Source: Chersky-840 sp963794615
GTDB lineage: Bacteria; Actinomycetota; Acidimicrobiia; Acidimicrobiales; UBA8190
Direction of reading: 5' to 3'
Length of the DNA: 64,000 nt
Assembly: GCA_963794615.1 (NCBI GenBank)
Contig: CAWCEP010000005.1
Coordinates: 62,001 to 126,000 of the forward strand
Part shown: piece after piece, positions 50,567-59,716 of the stretch
Numbering within the stretch: position 1 is the first letter of the stretch
How the letters are laid out: every line of letters begins with the position of its first letter
Made by a program: the position numbers and the translations under genes
Notes under the pieces: generated by a model
The model's input: only the letters and a program-made list of their open reading frames with translations
The model's database searches: none
Told to the model about the DNA's origin: nothing

Positions 50567-51403
50567 CACCTCGCCGCCCCCGGCGGCACCGGTGAGGACG
50601 TCGTCGCCGGTGCCCACTGCGCTGTCGGGGGGTGGCGCGCCGCGACGTTGGTGGCGGTACAGGACGAACATCACCGCCAACCCCGCCGCGAACAGCGCCA
50701 GTCCGGCGACCTGGACGAGCACCGAGCCCAGATGGCCGATCTCGCCGAGCCACAGGCGCTCCTCGTAGAACCGCGTCAGCCCCCACAGCGCCATGGTGGC
50801 GGCGAGGACGAAGCCGACGGGCCGGTTGCGGTAGTACCGCTCGATGAGCAGGAGGGCCCCGAAGATGATGAAGCTGTCGATGGCCTGAAGGATCGGGACG
50901 GGGAGCCGCTTCCCGACCTGGCCCGCGTAGTACATGCCGAACCACTCTTTGGTGGGGTGACCCCCTCCAGCCACCATCAGCTGGGGCCCGAGCAGGCGCC
51001 CCACTCCCCATGCCGCCATGAGGACCGGGGACACGATGTCGAGGGCTCGCATGACCGACAGCTGGGGACAGCGGCGACGGGCGAGGATCAAGCCGGTGGG
51101 GACCCCGCCCAGCAGGCCGCCGAACGACGAGAGGCCTCCGTGCCACACCTGGATGATCTGGCCGGGGTTGGCCTTGTAGGTGGAGAGGTTCGAGAGCACA
51201 TGGAGGAGGCGGGCTCCCACGATCGACGCGACGACGATCCAGATGAACACCCCGGTGAACCAGTCGGTCGGGTACCCGTTCGAGCGCAGCCGGCGTTCGA
51301 AGTACCGGTAGGCGAACCAGAACGTCACGGCCAGCCCGATGCCGTAGGTGTGGATGACGATGGGCAGCGGCCCGAGATGGAAGGCGACGGGGATGGGCTT
51401 CAC
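50549..51403 (-). CDS. Prolipoprotein diacylglyceryl transferase-like protein (Lgt family, divergent)
   Basis: 284 residues, seven membrane segments. PIVIHTYGIGLAVTFWFAYR, VWHGGLSSFGGLLGGVPTGL (equivalent of the HGG-L-GG loop) and WGLTRFYEERLWLG match Lgt. The usual GRxGNFxNGE signature is GRLLGPQLMVAGGG, so key lipid-binding residues are changed. Lgt transfers diacylglycerol from phosphatidylglycerol to the lipobox cysteine, as would be needed for the lipoprotein at 42721. GTG 51403 is chosen; ATG 51457 is in frame upstream but lies almost on the likely transcription start. Confidence 0.82.
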   Translation of the reverse strand: MKPIPVAFHLGPLPIVIHTYGIGLAVTFWFAYRYFERRLRSNGYPTDWFTGVFIWIVVASIVGARLLHVLSNLSTYKANPGQIIQVWHGGLSSFGGLLGGVPTGLILARRRCPQLSVMRALDIVSPVLMAAWGVGRLLGPQLMVAGGGHPTKEWFGMYYAGQVGKRLPVPILQAIDSFIIFGALLLIERYYRNRPVGFVLAATMALWGLTRFYEERLWLGEIGHLGSVLVQVAGLALFAAGLAVMFVLYRHQRRGAPPPDSAVGTGDDVLTGAAGGGEVLAPPT

Positions 51404-51600
51404 GGTGGTCCTGGCGCGGTCGGCGGGATGGGCGGGCCCCGCGGGCCCCAACCTCATGCAGCGTAGCGCCGGCGACCCCGATTCCCTCGTCGGGGCGGCG
51501 GCGGCGAGGGTTCACCCGTGTTCGACGCACTCGAGAGGGCGCCATTAGCGTCAACGCCGCGTCGCGTCGTGGACGCCCGGGCCGTGTCGAGGAGGGTGTG

Positions 51601-52419
51601 ATGGGAGCGCTTGAGGGCAAGGTCGCCATCGTGACCGGTGGGGCCTCGGGAATCGGCCTGGCGACGTGCCGGAGGCTCAGCGCCGAGGGCGCCACCATGG
51701 TCGTGGTCGACTGGAACGGGGACGGAGCCGACAAGGCGGTGTCGGAGGTGGGTGGCGTGGCGGTGCGGGCCGACGTCGCCCGCCCCGACGACTGGACGCG
51801 CATCGTCGACGAGGCACGCCGGTTGGGCGGGATCGACATCGTGTACCTCAACGCCGGTGTCACCACCGGCGAGGAGGACATCACCAAGGTCACCGACGAG
51901 CAGTACCGCCGCATCATGTCCGTCAACGTCGACGGCATCGTGTTCGGGACACGCGCCGTCGTGCCCGAGCTGGTGGCCCGGGGCGGGGGAGCGGTGGTGG
52001 CGACCTCGTCGCTCGCCGGGATCGTCGCCTTCGCCGGCGATCCGATGTACACGTTGACGAAGCACGCCGTGGTGGGCTTCGTGCGATCGGTGGCTCCGCA
52101 CCTCGCCGAGCACCACATCACGATCAATGCCATCTGCCCCGGCCTCGTGGACACGCCGCTCATCGACGGGCAGATCCGCGACAGCCTGGCCGGGGTGGGG
52201 TTTCCGCTCATTTCCCCCGAGGCCGTGGCGGAAGCCGTCTTCGGCTGCGTGGTGGGCGAGGACACGGGACAGGCCGTGGTTGTGCAGTTGGGACGAGAAG
52301 CGGTCGCCTATCGCTTCGGCCGTCCCCCCGGGCCCCGCGCTCCCGGTGTCGAGGGCAGGATCCCCCCGGAGTGGCTCGCCGATGCGGGCCAGGCGACGAC
52401 GCCCAAAACCGACGGCTGA
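51601..52419 (+). CDS. Short-chain dehydrogenase/reductase
   Basis: Classical SDR of 272 aa. VAIVTGGASGIGLATCRRLS binds the dinucleotide, IVYLNAGVTTGEEDITK contains NAG, ATSSLAGIVAF the catalytic Ser, and DPMYTLTKHAVVGFVRSVAP the YxxxK. Asp at VVVDWNG after strand 2 suggests NAD+ preference. ICPGLVDTPL follows. The substrate is an unknown alcohol or ketone. GAGGAGGGTGTG precedes the ATG. A poorly conserved ~45-residue tail ends the protein. Confidence 0.92.
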   Translation: MGALEGKVAIVTGGASGIGLATCRRLSAEGATMVVVDWNGDGADKAVSEVGGVAVRADVARPDDWTRIVDEARRLGGIDIVYLNAGVTTGEEDITKVTDEQYRRIMSVNVDGIVFGTRAVVPELVARGGGAVVATSSLAGIVAFAGDPMYTLTKHAVVGFVRSVAPHLAEHHITINAICPGLVDTPLIDGQIRDSLAGVGFPLISPEAVAEAVFGCVVGEDTGQAVVVQLGREAVAYRFGRPPGPRAPGVEGRIPPEWLADAGQATTPKTDG

Positions 52420-52465
52420 AGCGTGGTCGCCGGGGCGCGCTCGGGGGCGGTCGTCGACCGATCGG

Positions 52466-53605
52466 TCAGGGTCGCCCGGCTCCGACGAGCCCCGTCGTCC
52501 AGATCCCGGTGATCTGGATCCTCGTGCCTGTCTCCATCGCCTGGACCATCTCTCCCGGGCCCACGTACATGGTCACGTGCCCGATGGTGTTCCCCTCTTG
52601 GTAGAAGAGCAGGTCACCAGGTTGGAGGTCCGACAGCGGCACGTGCACGGACTCGTCGTACTGGGCGGCGGCGGAGTGCGACAACGAGATGCCGACATGG
52701 GCCCACGCCCACATGGTGAGCCCCGAACAGTCGAATCCGACGCCGGCTGAGGCGCCCGCCCACACGTAGGGCACACCGATCTGGGATTCGGCGGCGGCGA
52801 CGGCCTCTGCCCCTCCGCCCCCTGGTACCGCCGGCACCGCGCTCAGGCCGCTGTCGCCGTTCTGTGCGCTCAATCGTTGGGCGGCGGCGACGCGCGCTTG
52901 GAAGGCGGCGGCCTGGGCCGCGGCCTGGGCGGCCTGGCGTTGGGCAACCAGGGTGGCGATGCGGCCTTTGAGCTTCGAGAGCGTCGTCTGCTGGCTGGCC
53001 AGCGTGGCCTGCGCGTCCTGCTGTGCAATCTTGGCCGCGGCCAAGGTGGCCCGAGCCTGTGCCTGCGTCGTCTGCAGCGCGCTCTCCTGCGCGCTCAGCA
53101 CGCTCTGGGACTGCTTGAGGCGATCGATGGCGCCGGAGACGCTGTCGCTCGCCACCTGCTGGTATTCGGCGGCGGCCGCGGCACGCTCTCCTCCCGGTGC
53201 GAACAACTGGTCGAAGTCGTCGCTCGAGCTCCCCGAGGTGTAGCTCTCGACGGCCAAGTGGCGCAGATCACCTCGAGCGGAGCTCACCTGGGTCTCGGTC
53301 TGGGCGATCTGTGCCTGGGTCTGCGAAACCTGTGCCTGCAGTTGTTGGACGTGGATCTGGTCCTGGTCGTAGCGCTCGGACAGGACCGCGAGTTGGTTCC
53401 CCTGGGCTTGGATCTGCGCCGCGATCTGGGCCGCCTCGGCCTGCGCGCTCTGGATCTGGTCGGCGCTGGCGGGAAGCGATGACGCCAGTGCCGGTCCCGC
53501 CACGGCGACGACGGCGACGACCGCCGAGACGAGTCGACCGAGCCGGGGGGACCGCCGGGCCCACCCACCCGGCCGTGCCTTCGAGTAGTGCTCGAGGCAT
53601 GTCAC
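52466..53605 (-). CDS. NlpC/P60 peptidoglycan hydrolase with N-terminal coiled coil (second copy)
   Basis: 379 residues, same build as the protein at 21066-22346: membrane/signal segment (LVSAVVAVVAVAGPALASSL), long Gln/Ala coiled coil (~50-250), then NlpC/P60 with SAGVGFDCSGLTMWAW (Cys), IGHVTMYVGPGEM (His) and the shared end GLVGAGRP. It hydrolyses peptidoglycan stem peptides outside the membrane. The start GTG 53605 is a best guess (GTG 53614 is also in frame). The frame continues upstream only as antisense of the next gene. Confidence 0.87.
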   Translation of the reverse strand: MTCLEHYSKARPGGWARRSPRLGRLVSAVVAVVAVAGPALASSLPASADQIQSAQAEAAQIAAQIQAQGNQLAVLSERYDQDQIHVQQLQAQVSQTQAQIAQTETQVSSARGDLRHLAVESYTSGSSSDDFDQLFAPGGERAAAAAEYQQVASDSVSGAIDRLKQSQSVLSAQESALQTTQAQARATLAAAKIAQQDAQATLASQQTTLSKLKGRIATLVAQRQAAQAAAQAAAFQARVAAAQRLSAQNGDSGLSAVPAVPGGGGAEAVAAAESQIGVPYVWAGASAGVGFDCSGLTMWAWAHVGISLSHSAAAQYDESVHVPLSDLQPGDLLFYQEGNTIGHVTMYVGPGEMVQAMETGTRIQITGIWTTGLVGAGRP

Positions 53606-53724
53606 AACAGCCACGTGTCTATCAATTGCGTCCGACCAGGGCAAGCATTTCGAATGTGGCGGGATCGGCCCGGCGCGGATCGCCGGGAATGCGGGCTGGC
53701 GTCTCCACTGTGCGGGCGCCCCAT

Positions 53725-53730
53725 TAGCGT
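53725..53730 (+). promoter_or_regulatory. Candidate leaderless promoter -10 (TAGCGT)
   Basis: TAGCGT lies 7 nt before GTG 53738 and fixes this start against the open frame upstream. No Shine-Dalgarno is visible. Confidence 0.45.
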
Positions 53731-53737
53731 CGCGACG

Positions 53738-54391
53738 GTGCACCCGATCGAGCGACTGCGGTACGTAGCCCGCGCCGGATGGGCGCCGCCCGCCGTCCTG
53801 GCCGCCGAGGCGGCGTGGGCCCTCGGCGATCTGGCGCTGCACGAAGAGTCCGCCGTCCTGCCCGCCTGTCGGCGTCTGCTCGACCGCCATCCCGGTTGCG
53901 GGCCGCTGTGGTGGGTGGCGGCCCGCATGCTCACCGCCGGGGACCCGGTCCAAGAGGCAGAGCGGTGCGCGGACTTGCTCGAGTGCGACCCCACTCCCGA
54001 TCGGCTGCTCGAGGACCTCGGGGGCGATCGGCGTGCCGTCAGTCACGGCGGGGTGGGGGAGGTCGCCAGCGCCGACGTCGTCATCGTCGAGGTCGACGCC
54101 ATCGGCCCCGGAGGAGTCGTCCTCGATGCCGACGACTTCGGAGTGATCGAGGCGGCCCGGGCCGTCGGTGTGCCGGTATGGGTCGAGGGAGGTGTGGGGC
54201 GGGTCATGCCGCCCAAGCTCTGGGACGCGCTCCTCCGACGCCTCGACGCCGCCCACCTTCCCCGGTCGGGCTCGGTGGTCGACCTCGACGGGATCGACCG
54301 CGTGGCCGGTCCGCTCGGCGTGCAACCCGTCGCCGTGGCGTTGGCCTACCCCGACTGCCCCGAGCCCGGCGAGCTCCTGGCGCATTGGTAG
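53738..54391 (+). CDS. eIF-2B-alpha-like domain protein
   Basis: 217 residues. An N-terminal helical region (IERLRYVARAGWAPPAVLAA) is followed by ADVVIVEVDAIGPGGVVLDA and AARAVGVPVWVEGGVGRVMP, the Rossmann-like core of eIF2B / methylthioribose-1-phosphate-isomerase relatives, including the GAD/EVDAIG-type aspartate. It is shorter than true MtnA (~340 aa) and lacks its Cys-containing catalytic loop. A sugar-phosphate-binding role is possible but no reaction can be assigned. Confidence 0.6.
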   Translation: MHPIERLRYVARAGWAPPAVLAAEAAWALGDLALHEESAVLPACRRLLDRHPGCGPLWWVAARMLTAGDPVQEAERCADLLECDPTPDRLLEDLGGDRRAVSHGGVGEVASADVVIVEVDAIGPGGVVLDADDFGVIEAARAVGVPVWVEGGVGRVMPPKLWDALLRRLDAAHLPRSGSVVDLDGIDRVAGPLGVQPVAVALAYPDCPEPGELLAHW

Positions 54392-54423
54392 CGGGTCGAT
54401 CGACGTTCGAGCTCCGCCGTGGA

Positions 54424-54429
54424 TAGGGT
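54424..54429 (+). promoter_or_regulatory. Candidate leaderless promoter -10 (TAGGGT)
   Basis: TAGGGT lies 8 nt before ATG 54438 of the dienelactone hydrolase gene. Confidence 0.35.
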
Positions 54430-54437
54430 CGGCGCTC

Positions 54438-55118
54438 ATGGGCGAGATGATCAGATTTCCGAGCAACGGGTCAGAGGGCCAGGGGTATCTGGCGATGCCG
54501 TCGTCGGGCCCGGGACCGGGCGTCGTCGTCATTCAGGAGTGGTGGGGGCTCGTCCCCCACATCGAGGACGTCTGTGACCGGTTCGCCGCCGCCGGCTTCG
54601 TGGCGTTGGCGCCCGACCTCTACCGCGGCACCAAGGTCACCGAGCCCGACGAGGCGGGCAAGGAGATGATGGCCCTCCAGCTCGAGCGCGCCGGCAAGGA
54701 CATGTCGGGCGCGGTCGACGAGGTCGAGAGGCGCTCGGGGCGCGACAAGGTCGGCGTCGTCGGCTTCTGCATGGGAGGCGGCCTCGCCTTGGTGCTCGCC
54801 ACCCAGCGTCCCGACGCCGTGGCCGCGTGCGTGTCGTTCTACGGGTTGATCCCCTGGCCCGATGCCCAGCCCGACTTCTCCGCGGTCTCGGGGGCCGTGC
54901 TCCTCCATGTGGCGGGGAACGACGAGTACTTCAGCCCCGTGGCGGCCCGGGCCCTCGAAGAACAGCTGCGCGCTCTGGGCAAGGACGTCGAGCTCCATGT
55001 CTACGACGGTGCCGAACACGCCTTCTTCAACGACGCCCGGCCCGAGGTGCACGACGCCGCTGCTGCGGCGACGGCGTGGACCCGCACCATCGAATTCCTC
55101 CACGCCCGCCTCGGGTGA
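54438..55118 (+). CDS. Dienelactone hydrolase family protein
   Basis: 226-residue alpha/beta hydrolase. GVVVIQEWWGLVPHIEDVCD RF opens the fold (the DLH E36-type Glu), VGVVGFCMGGGLALVLATQR has the Cys nucleophile, AGNDEYFSPVAA the Asp and YDGAEHAFFNDARPEVHD the His. It hydrolyses dienelactones or similar esters in aromatic catabolism. The stop overlaps the GTG of the DUF885 gene (GTGA). Confidence 0.92.
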   Translation: MGEMIRFPSNGSEGQGYLAMPSSGPGPGVVVIQEWWGLVPHIEDVCDRFAAAGFVALAPDLYRGTKVTEPDEAGKEMMALQLERAGKDMSGAVDEVERRSGRDKVGVVGFCMGGGLALVLATQRPDAVAACVSFYGLIPWPDAQPDFSAVSGAVLLHVAGNDEYFSPVAARALEEQLRALGKDVELHVYDGAEHAFFNDARPEVHDAAAAATAWTRTIEFLHARLG

Positions 55119-56353
55119 CGCCCGGCCCCGACGCCGGAGGTGGTGCCGTCGGGAGCTATCTCCTCCTCGGCCTCGCCACGGGGCGCCACATCGAAGGACT
55201 GGTCGACGCGTACTACGGCCCACGTGATCTGGCCGAGCGCATGGCGCTCGGACCGCCGGCCGACCCCGGTCGCCTCGTCGAGGACGGTCGGGCCCTCCTC
55301 GCCGCCCTGGACTCGGGCACCCCTCTCGAGGGCGACAACACGGGAAGCGAGTCCGTACCCGATTCCGGGAACGCCCGTCGGCGTCGGTGGCTGCGGGCCC
55401 AGACCGTGGGCCTGCTCACGACGGCCCGCCGGCTGGCGGGGGAGACCATCGGGTACGAGGAGGAAGTGGAGTCCTGTTACGGCGTCCGTCCCCGGCCCGT
55501 CCCCGAAGACGAGTTGGCAGCCGCGCATCGCCGCCTCGAGGAAGCGGTGCCCGGTTCGGGGCCGATCGGGGAACGGCTGATCGCATGGCGCGAGTCGCAC
55601 GCGGTGGCGACCGACGTCCTCCCCGACGCTATCGAGTCGTTGGCCGACGACCTGCGCGAGCGCACCCAACGTCTCTTCGGGCTTCCCGACGGCGAGCACA
55701 TCGAGTTCGAGCTCGTCACCGACAAGCCGTGGTCGGGATTCAACACCTACCTCGGTGGCCTGCGGTCGAGAGTCTCGGTCAATACCGACCTGCCGGTGTT
55801 GTCCACGTCGTTGGCGCATCTCGTCGCGCATGAGGCCTATCCCGGTCATCACACCGAGCACACCCGCAAGGAGGTGGGGCTGGTCCGGCGCCGGCACTGG
55901 CTGGAGGAGACCATCTTCCTCGTGGGGACCCCGCAGTGCCTCATCGCCGAAGGTCTCGCCGATCTCGGGCTCGAGGTGCTCTTGGGCCCGAGGCCCGAGC
56001 CCGTGGTGGCGGAGCACCTCCGTCCTCTCGGCATCCGCTACGACACCGAGGTCGTGGCGGCGGTGTCCGAGGCGAGTGAGGCTCTCGGCGCCGTGCGCGC
56101 CAATGCCGCCTGGCGGCTCCACGCCGAAGGCGCCGATCCCGACACGGTCATCGACGAGGTGGCCCGTTGGGCCCTGCTCCCCCGAGCTCGGGCGGCCAAG
56201 GCCGTGGAGTTCCTGCTCCACCCCACCTGGCGCGCCTACATCACTTGTTACGTCGACGGCCTCAGGCTGTGCCGCCAGTTCGTGGCCGGAGACCCCACCC
56301 GCTTCGGCACGCTGCTGAGCGAGCAACTCGTGCCCGCCGACCTCGCCGCGTAG
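55115..56353 (+). CDS. DUF885 family metallopeptidase-like protein
   Basis: 412 residues. LAHLVAHEAYPGHHTEHTRK holds the HExxxGHH zinc motif of DUF885, and EETIFLVGTPQCLIAEGLAD LGLEV gives the downstream Glu (EGLAD) expected as third ligand. The N-terminal ~200 residues are helical (GLVDAYYGPRDLAERMALGP). It is shorter than typical secreted DUF885 proteins (~550 aa) and has no signal peptide, so it is probably cytosolic. The GTG start overlaps the preceding stop. Confidence 0.85.
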   Translation: MTPGPDAGGGAVGSYLLLGLATGRHIEGLVDAYYGPRDLAERMALGPPADPGRLVEDGRALLAALDSGTPLEGDNTGSESVPDSGNARRRRWLRAQTVGLLTTARRLAGETIGYEEEVESCYGVRPRPVPEDELAAAHRRLEEAVPGSGPIGERLIAWRESHAVATDVLPDAIESLADDLRERTQRLFGLPDGEHIEFELVTDKPWSGFNTYLGGLRSRVSVNTDLPVLSTSLAHLVAHEAYPGHHTEHTRKEVGLVRRRHWLEETIFLVGTPQCLIAEGLADLGLEVLLGPRPEPVVAEHLRPLGIRYDTEVVAAVSEASEALGAVRANAAWRLHAEGADPDTVIDEVARWALLPRARAAKAVEFLLHPTWRAYITCYVDGLRLCRQFVAGDPTRFGTLLSEQLVPADLAA

Positions 56354-56442
56354 AACAGCGCCGACCGCCACCCCGGACGCCGCCTCCTCCAGCATCTCAC
56401 CACCACAGGGGTGTGCCACGGGGGTATGCCGCGGGCCACCGG

Positions 56443-56448
56443 TAACAT
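56443..56448 (+). promoter_or_regulatory. Candidate leaderless promoter -10 (TAACAT)
   Basis: TAACAT lies 7 nt before ATG 56456 of the CitE-like gene and favours that start over GTG/ATG codons upstream. Confidence 0.45.
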
Positions 56449-56455
56449 GCGATCC

Positions 56456-57394
56456 ATGTCCCAGCGCAGCCGGAACCTGCCCCGCCGATCGTGCTTCTCC
56501 ACCCCCGGCTCGAACGAGCGCTTCCTCGAGAAGGCGCCCACCGTGCCCGCCGACATGTCGTTCCTCGACCTCGAGGACTCCGTGGCCCCCCTCGAGAAGG
56601 ACTCGGCGCGAGCCAAGGTCGTCGAGGCCATCCGCAAGCAACCCTGGGACGACCGCGTGCTGTGTGTCCGCATCAACGCATGGGACACCGAGTGGACCTA
56701 CGGAGACGTCATCGAGGTGGTCGGCAATGCCGGGGAGCGGCTCGACGAGGTCATGCTGCCCAAGGTGCAGTCGGCGGCCGAGGTGGTCGCCCTCGACCTC
56801 CTGCTCACCCAGGTCGAAAAGAGGAGCGGGCTCCCCGTCGGCCACATCGGCATCGAAGCCCAGATCGAGACCACACGCGGTCTCATCAACGTCGACGACA
56901 TCTGCGCTGCCTCCCCTCGCCTCGAGACCATCATCTTCGGGCCGGCCGACTTCGCTGCCTCCATGGAGATGCCGGTGTTGACGGGGGGGGTGCAGATCCC
57001 CGAGTACCCCGGCGACCACTTCCATTACGTGTTCAGCCGCATTCTCATGGCGGGACGGGCCAACGGCCTTCAGGTGATCGACGGCCCCTACCTGAGGGTG
57101 AAGGACATGGACGGGTTGCGCGACTTCGCGCAGCGCACTCGGGTGCTCGGTTACGACGGCAAGTGGGCGCTCACGCCCGACCAGGTCGCCGTGCTCAACG
57201 AGCTGTACTCGCCTACCCAGGAGCAGTTCGATCACGCCTGGGACATCCTCGACGCCTATCAGAAGGCGACCGAGGACGACCGGAAGGGTGCGGTCATGTT
57301 CGGCGACGAGATGATCGACGAGGCCAGTCGCAAGATGGCCACGAAGTTCGTCTTCCGCGGCGAGCGAGCCGGGCTGAGCCGCTCGAAGAGCTAA
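56456..57394 (+). CDS. CitE/HpcH-type aldolase (citramalyl/malyl-CoA lyase-like)
   Basis: 312-residue TIM-barrel lyase. SCFSTPGSNERFLEKAPTVP, DMSFLDLEDSVAPLEKDSAR (metal-binding DLEDSV), VMLPKVQSAAEVVALDLLLT, GIEAQIETTRGLINVDDICA (second acidic ligand) and TIIFGPADFAASMEMP define the CitE-like family. It cleaves or forms C-C bonds of beta-hydroxyacyl-CoA such as citramalyl-CoA with Mg2+. It overlaps the convergent acyl-CoA dehydrogenase end; a MaoC hydratase lies 2.7 kb on, as in mycobacterial leucine/itaconate-type clusters. Confidence 0.9.
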   Translation: MSQRSRNLPRRSCFSTPGSNERFLEKAPTVPADMSFLDLEDSVAPLEKDSARAKVVEAIRKQPWDDRVLCVRINAWDTEWTYGDVIEVVGNAGERLDEVMLPKVQSAAEVVALDLLLTQVEKRSGLPVGHIGIEAQIETTRGLINVDDICAASPRLETIIFGPADFAASMEMPVLTGGVQIPEYPGDHFHYVFSRILMAGRANGLQVIDGPYLRVKDMDGLRDFAQRTRVLGYDGKWALTPDQVAVLNELYSPTQEQFDHAWDILDAYQKATEDDRKGAVMFGDEMIDEASRKMATKFVFRGERAGLSRSKS

Positions 57395-59026
57395 GGCCCC
57401 GCCGCCTGCTCGACGAGACGGCGGGCGACCACCTTGAGTGCGAGCGTCTCGTCGGCGCCCTCGAAGATCGACAGCACGCGGGCGTCGAGGAAGTACCGGC
57501 TCACCGGGAACTCCTCGGCGTACCCCATCCCGCCGTGGATCTGCATGGCCTCACGCGTCACCCACTCCGCCGCCCGGCACACGTACGCCTTGAGCATCGA
57601 CGCCTCGAGCGTCCCTTCGCCTTTGGCCATGAGCCGGGCCACCTGGTACGCAAACTGCCGAGCCACCTGGATGAGGACGGCCATGCGGGTGAGCTTGACC
57701 TGGGTGAGCTGGTAGCGGGCGATGGGCTCGCCGAAGACCACCCGGTTGGCGGCGTAGTCCGACGCGGCCTCGTAGGCAGCCTGCATGACCCCGAGGGCGC
57801 GCGCCGCGGTCTGCAGGCGTCCGTTCTCGAAGCCGGCCATCTGGAGGTAGAAGCCTCGGCCCACGCCGTCGTCCCCGCCGACGAGGTTGGCAGACGGGAC
57901 GAACCAATTCTCGAAGGCGATCTCATAGGAGTGCATGCCCCGATATCCGATGGTGTCGATCGGCCGTCCCTCCATTCGGCCGGGCGGGTCACGGCGACCC
58001 TCGGCCGTGGGGTCCTGGGTGAAGAGAAAGCCGGCGCCGTCGCCGCGCGCCTTCTCCACGACGAAGAGCGAAAGCCCCCGGTGGGCCTTGGCGCGGTCGG
58101 GGTCGGTCCGGGCCAGCAGCATGAGCACGTCGGCCCGCGCCGCGAACGTGCACCATGTCTTCACGCCGTTGACCAACCAACCACCGCTCGTCGGGGTGGC
58201 GGCGGTGACGATGGCGGCCACGTCGGAGCCGAAGTCGGGCTCGGTGACGGCGACGGCGTTCATGACCTCGCCCGAGGCCAGGCGGGGCAGCCAGGCCTGC
58301 TTCTGTTCGTCGGTTCCACCGGCCACGAGGGCGCGGCTCAGGATCTCGGGACGGGTGATCAGCGAGCCGCCGGCACCCAGTGAGCCCCATGACAGTTCCT
58401 CGGTGGCCACCACCATCCCCATGTAATCGCTGGCGCCTCCGGTGGCGAAACCGCCGTAGTCGTCGGGGATCGACAAGCCCAGCGCGCCCATCTCGGCCAG
58501 GCCGGCAATGATCTCCTCGGGAATGTCGGCGTTGGCCCGGTGGATGTGTTCGGCGCGCGGCCGGATCTGGTCCTCGCGCGAACCGGTGGAAGGTCTCGCG
58601 CACGAGCGTGAAGTCCGAGTCGAGTCGACGGTCTCCCTCGATGCCGGCGAGCGACGCGAGGTAGGCGGGGTTCCGGAACGTGTCGAGAAAGTCTCGGGCC
58701 GGGTCGAGCCATGCCGGCGTGGTGCCGAAGGCGTCCTCCCGGCCGACCGTGCGCGCCGCGAGGTCGGCGAGCGCGTCGGCCACGAAGATACAGGCGATGT
58801 GCGCCTCATCGGTGCCGGTGGCGCCGTAGTCGACGGCCGCCTCGGCGGCGCGCACACTGGCGGCGACATGGGCGAGGTCGTAGGCGACGACCTGGTCGGC
58901 TTCGGGGCCGCCCGACGCGGCCAGGTGCCGCGCCGCTCCTGTCACCACCGATGAGGCCAGCCCGACCGCGGCCACGGCCGCATCGAGATCGGGCGCCTCT
59001 GACCGGGCCGGGGCGTTCGAGGTCAC
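57391..59026 (-). pseudogene. Acyl-CoA dehydrogenase with ~150-residue N-terminal helical extension, one frameshift
   Basis: The ACAD core is complete: IIAGLAEMGALGLSIPDDYG GF, AVTEPDFGSDVAAIVTAATP (FAD/substrate loop), MAGFENGRLQTAARALGVMQ, and MQIHGGMGYAEEFPVSRYFL with LSIFEGADETLALKVVARRL. The N-terminal part (DLDAAVAAVGLASSVVTGAA through DFTLVRETFHRFAR) is in a different frame; one extra base at about 58572 separates them. GTG 59026 overlaps the methyltransferase stop (GTGA). It oxidises acyl-CoA to enoyl-CoA, passing electrons to ETF. The single indel looks like a sequencing error or a very recent change. Confidence 0.87.
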
Positions 59027-59682
59027 CGGGCTTCGCCGGGCGGTTGGGGGACGCGGCCGAGCACCGTGACGAGCGGGGGGAGCACGACGGGATCGTCGCC
59101 CGGGTCGACCTCGGTCAGTGAGCTCAGGTACTCGGTCACCGGTCCCGGGCCCACCCCGGCCGGGGCCTCGGCCCAGGCGTCGACGATGTCGAGCCCGGCG
59201 TCCCTGACCAGAGCCGGGAGCAGGGCCCCGATGTCGGGATGGGGGGCGTCGGGCATGGACAGGGCCACGCCACCGACCCGCCCGGCCGAGGTGATCGGCT
59301 CCTGGGCCACCACCCATCCTCCCGGGCGCACGGCCTGGCGCATGCGGCGCAGCACCACGGCCGGGTCGGCGACGTGCATGAGGAGGAAACGGCAGAAGGC
59401 CAGATCCACGGCTTCGGGCAGGAGCAGGTCCTCGCCTGCCTGTGTCACGGCGAGCACCTGGCTGAAGGCGGCGGCCGCCGACGCGACGTCGTCGCGGGCA
59501 CGCGGATCGCTGTCAACGGCGTAGACGCGCCCTTCGTGTCCCACGATCTCGGCGAGCGCCACCGATACGTCTCCGCCGCCGGCGCCCACGTCCACGCACC
59601 GCCACCCGGGCGCGACGGCGAGCCGCTCCAGCGCCGTGGCCAACGGGCGCCGGTACACGTCGTCGCGCAGGGCGTTCGGCAC
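59023..59682 (-). CDS. Class I SAM-dependent methyltransferase
   Basis: 219 residues. WRCVDVGAGGGDVSVALAEI is motif I, RVYAVDSDPRARDDVASAAA motif II, AVDLAFCRFLLMHVADPAVV LRRM and RPGGWVVAQEPITSAGRVGG complete a small-molecule methyltransferase. It is cotranscribed with the acyl-CoA dehydrogenase (GTGA overlap), but the substrate is unknown. GTG 59682 is supported by TAGCGT 8 nt upstream. Confidence 0.83.
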   Translation of the reverse strand: MPNALRDDVYRRPLATALERLAVAPGWRCVDVGAGGGDVSVALAEIVGHEGRVYAVDSDPRARDDVASAAAAFSQVLAVTQAGEDLLLPEAVDLAFCRFLLMHVADPAVVLRRMRQAVRPGGWVVAQEPITSAGRVGGVALSMPDAPHPDIGALLPALVRDAGLDIVDAWAEAPAGVGPGPVTEYLSSLTEVDPGDDPVVLPPLVTVLGRVPQPPGEAR

Positions 59683-59690
59683 GGGCCAAG

Positions 59691-59696
59691 ACGCTA
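59691..59696 (-). promoter_or_regulatory. Candidate leaderless promoter -10 (TAGCGT)
   Basis: On the minus strand TAGCGT lies 8 nt before GTG 59682. It is back-to-back with the plus-strand hexamer at 59704, so both genes would share a 34-bp divergent promoter region. Confidence 0.4.
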
Positions 59697-59703
59697 CTGG
59701 CTG

Positions 59704-59709
59704 TAGCCT
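59704..59709 (+). promoter_or_regulatory. Candidate leaderless promoter -10 (TAGCCT)
   Basis: TAGCCT lies 7 nt before GTG 59717. There is no room for a longer leader without overlapping the divergent promoter. Confidence 0.45.
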
Positions 59710-59716
59710 GCCGACC

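Noticed and set aside
53606..54532. Extension of the second NlpC/P60 frame upstream to 54532
   Set aside because: It runs antisense through the eIF2B-like gene and precedes the signal segment by over 300 residues, which no NlpC/P60 protein has.
55001..57235. 744-aa minus-strand ORF opposite DUF885 and CitE
   Set aside because: It is the codon-position mirror of two well-recognised plus-strand genes; high GC third positions create such shadows.
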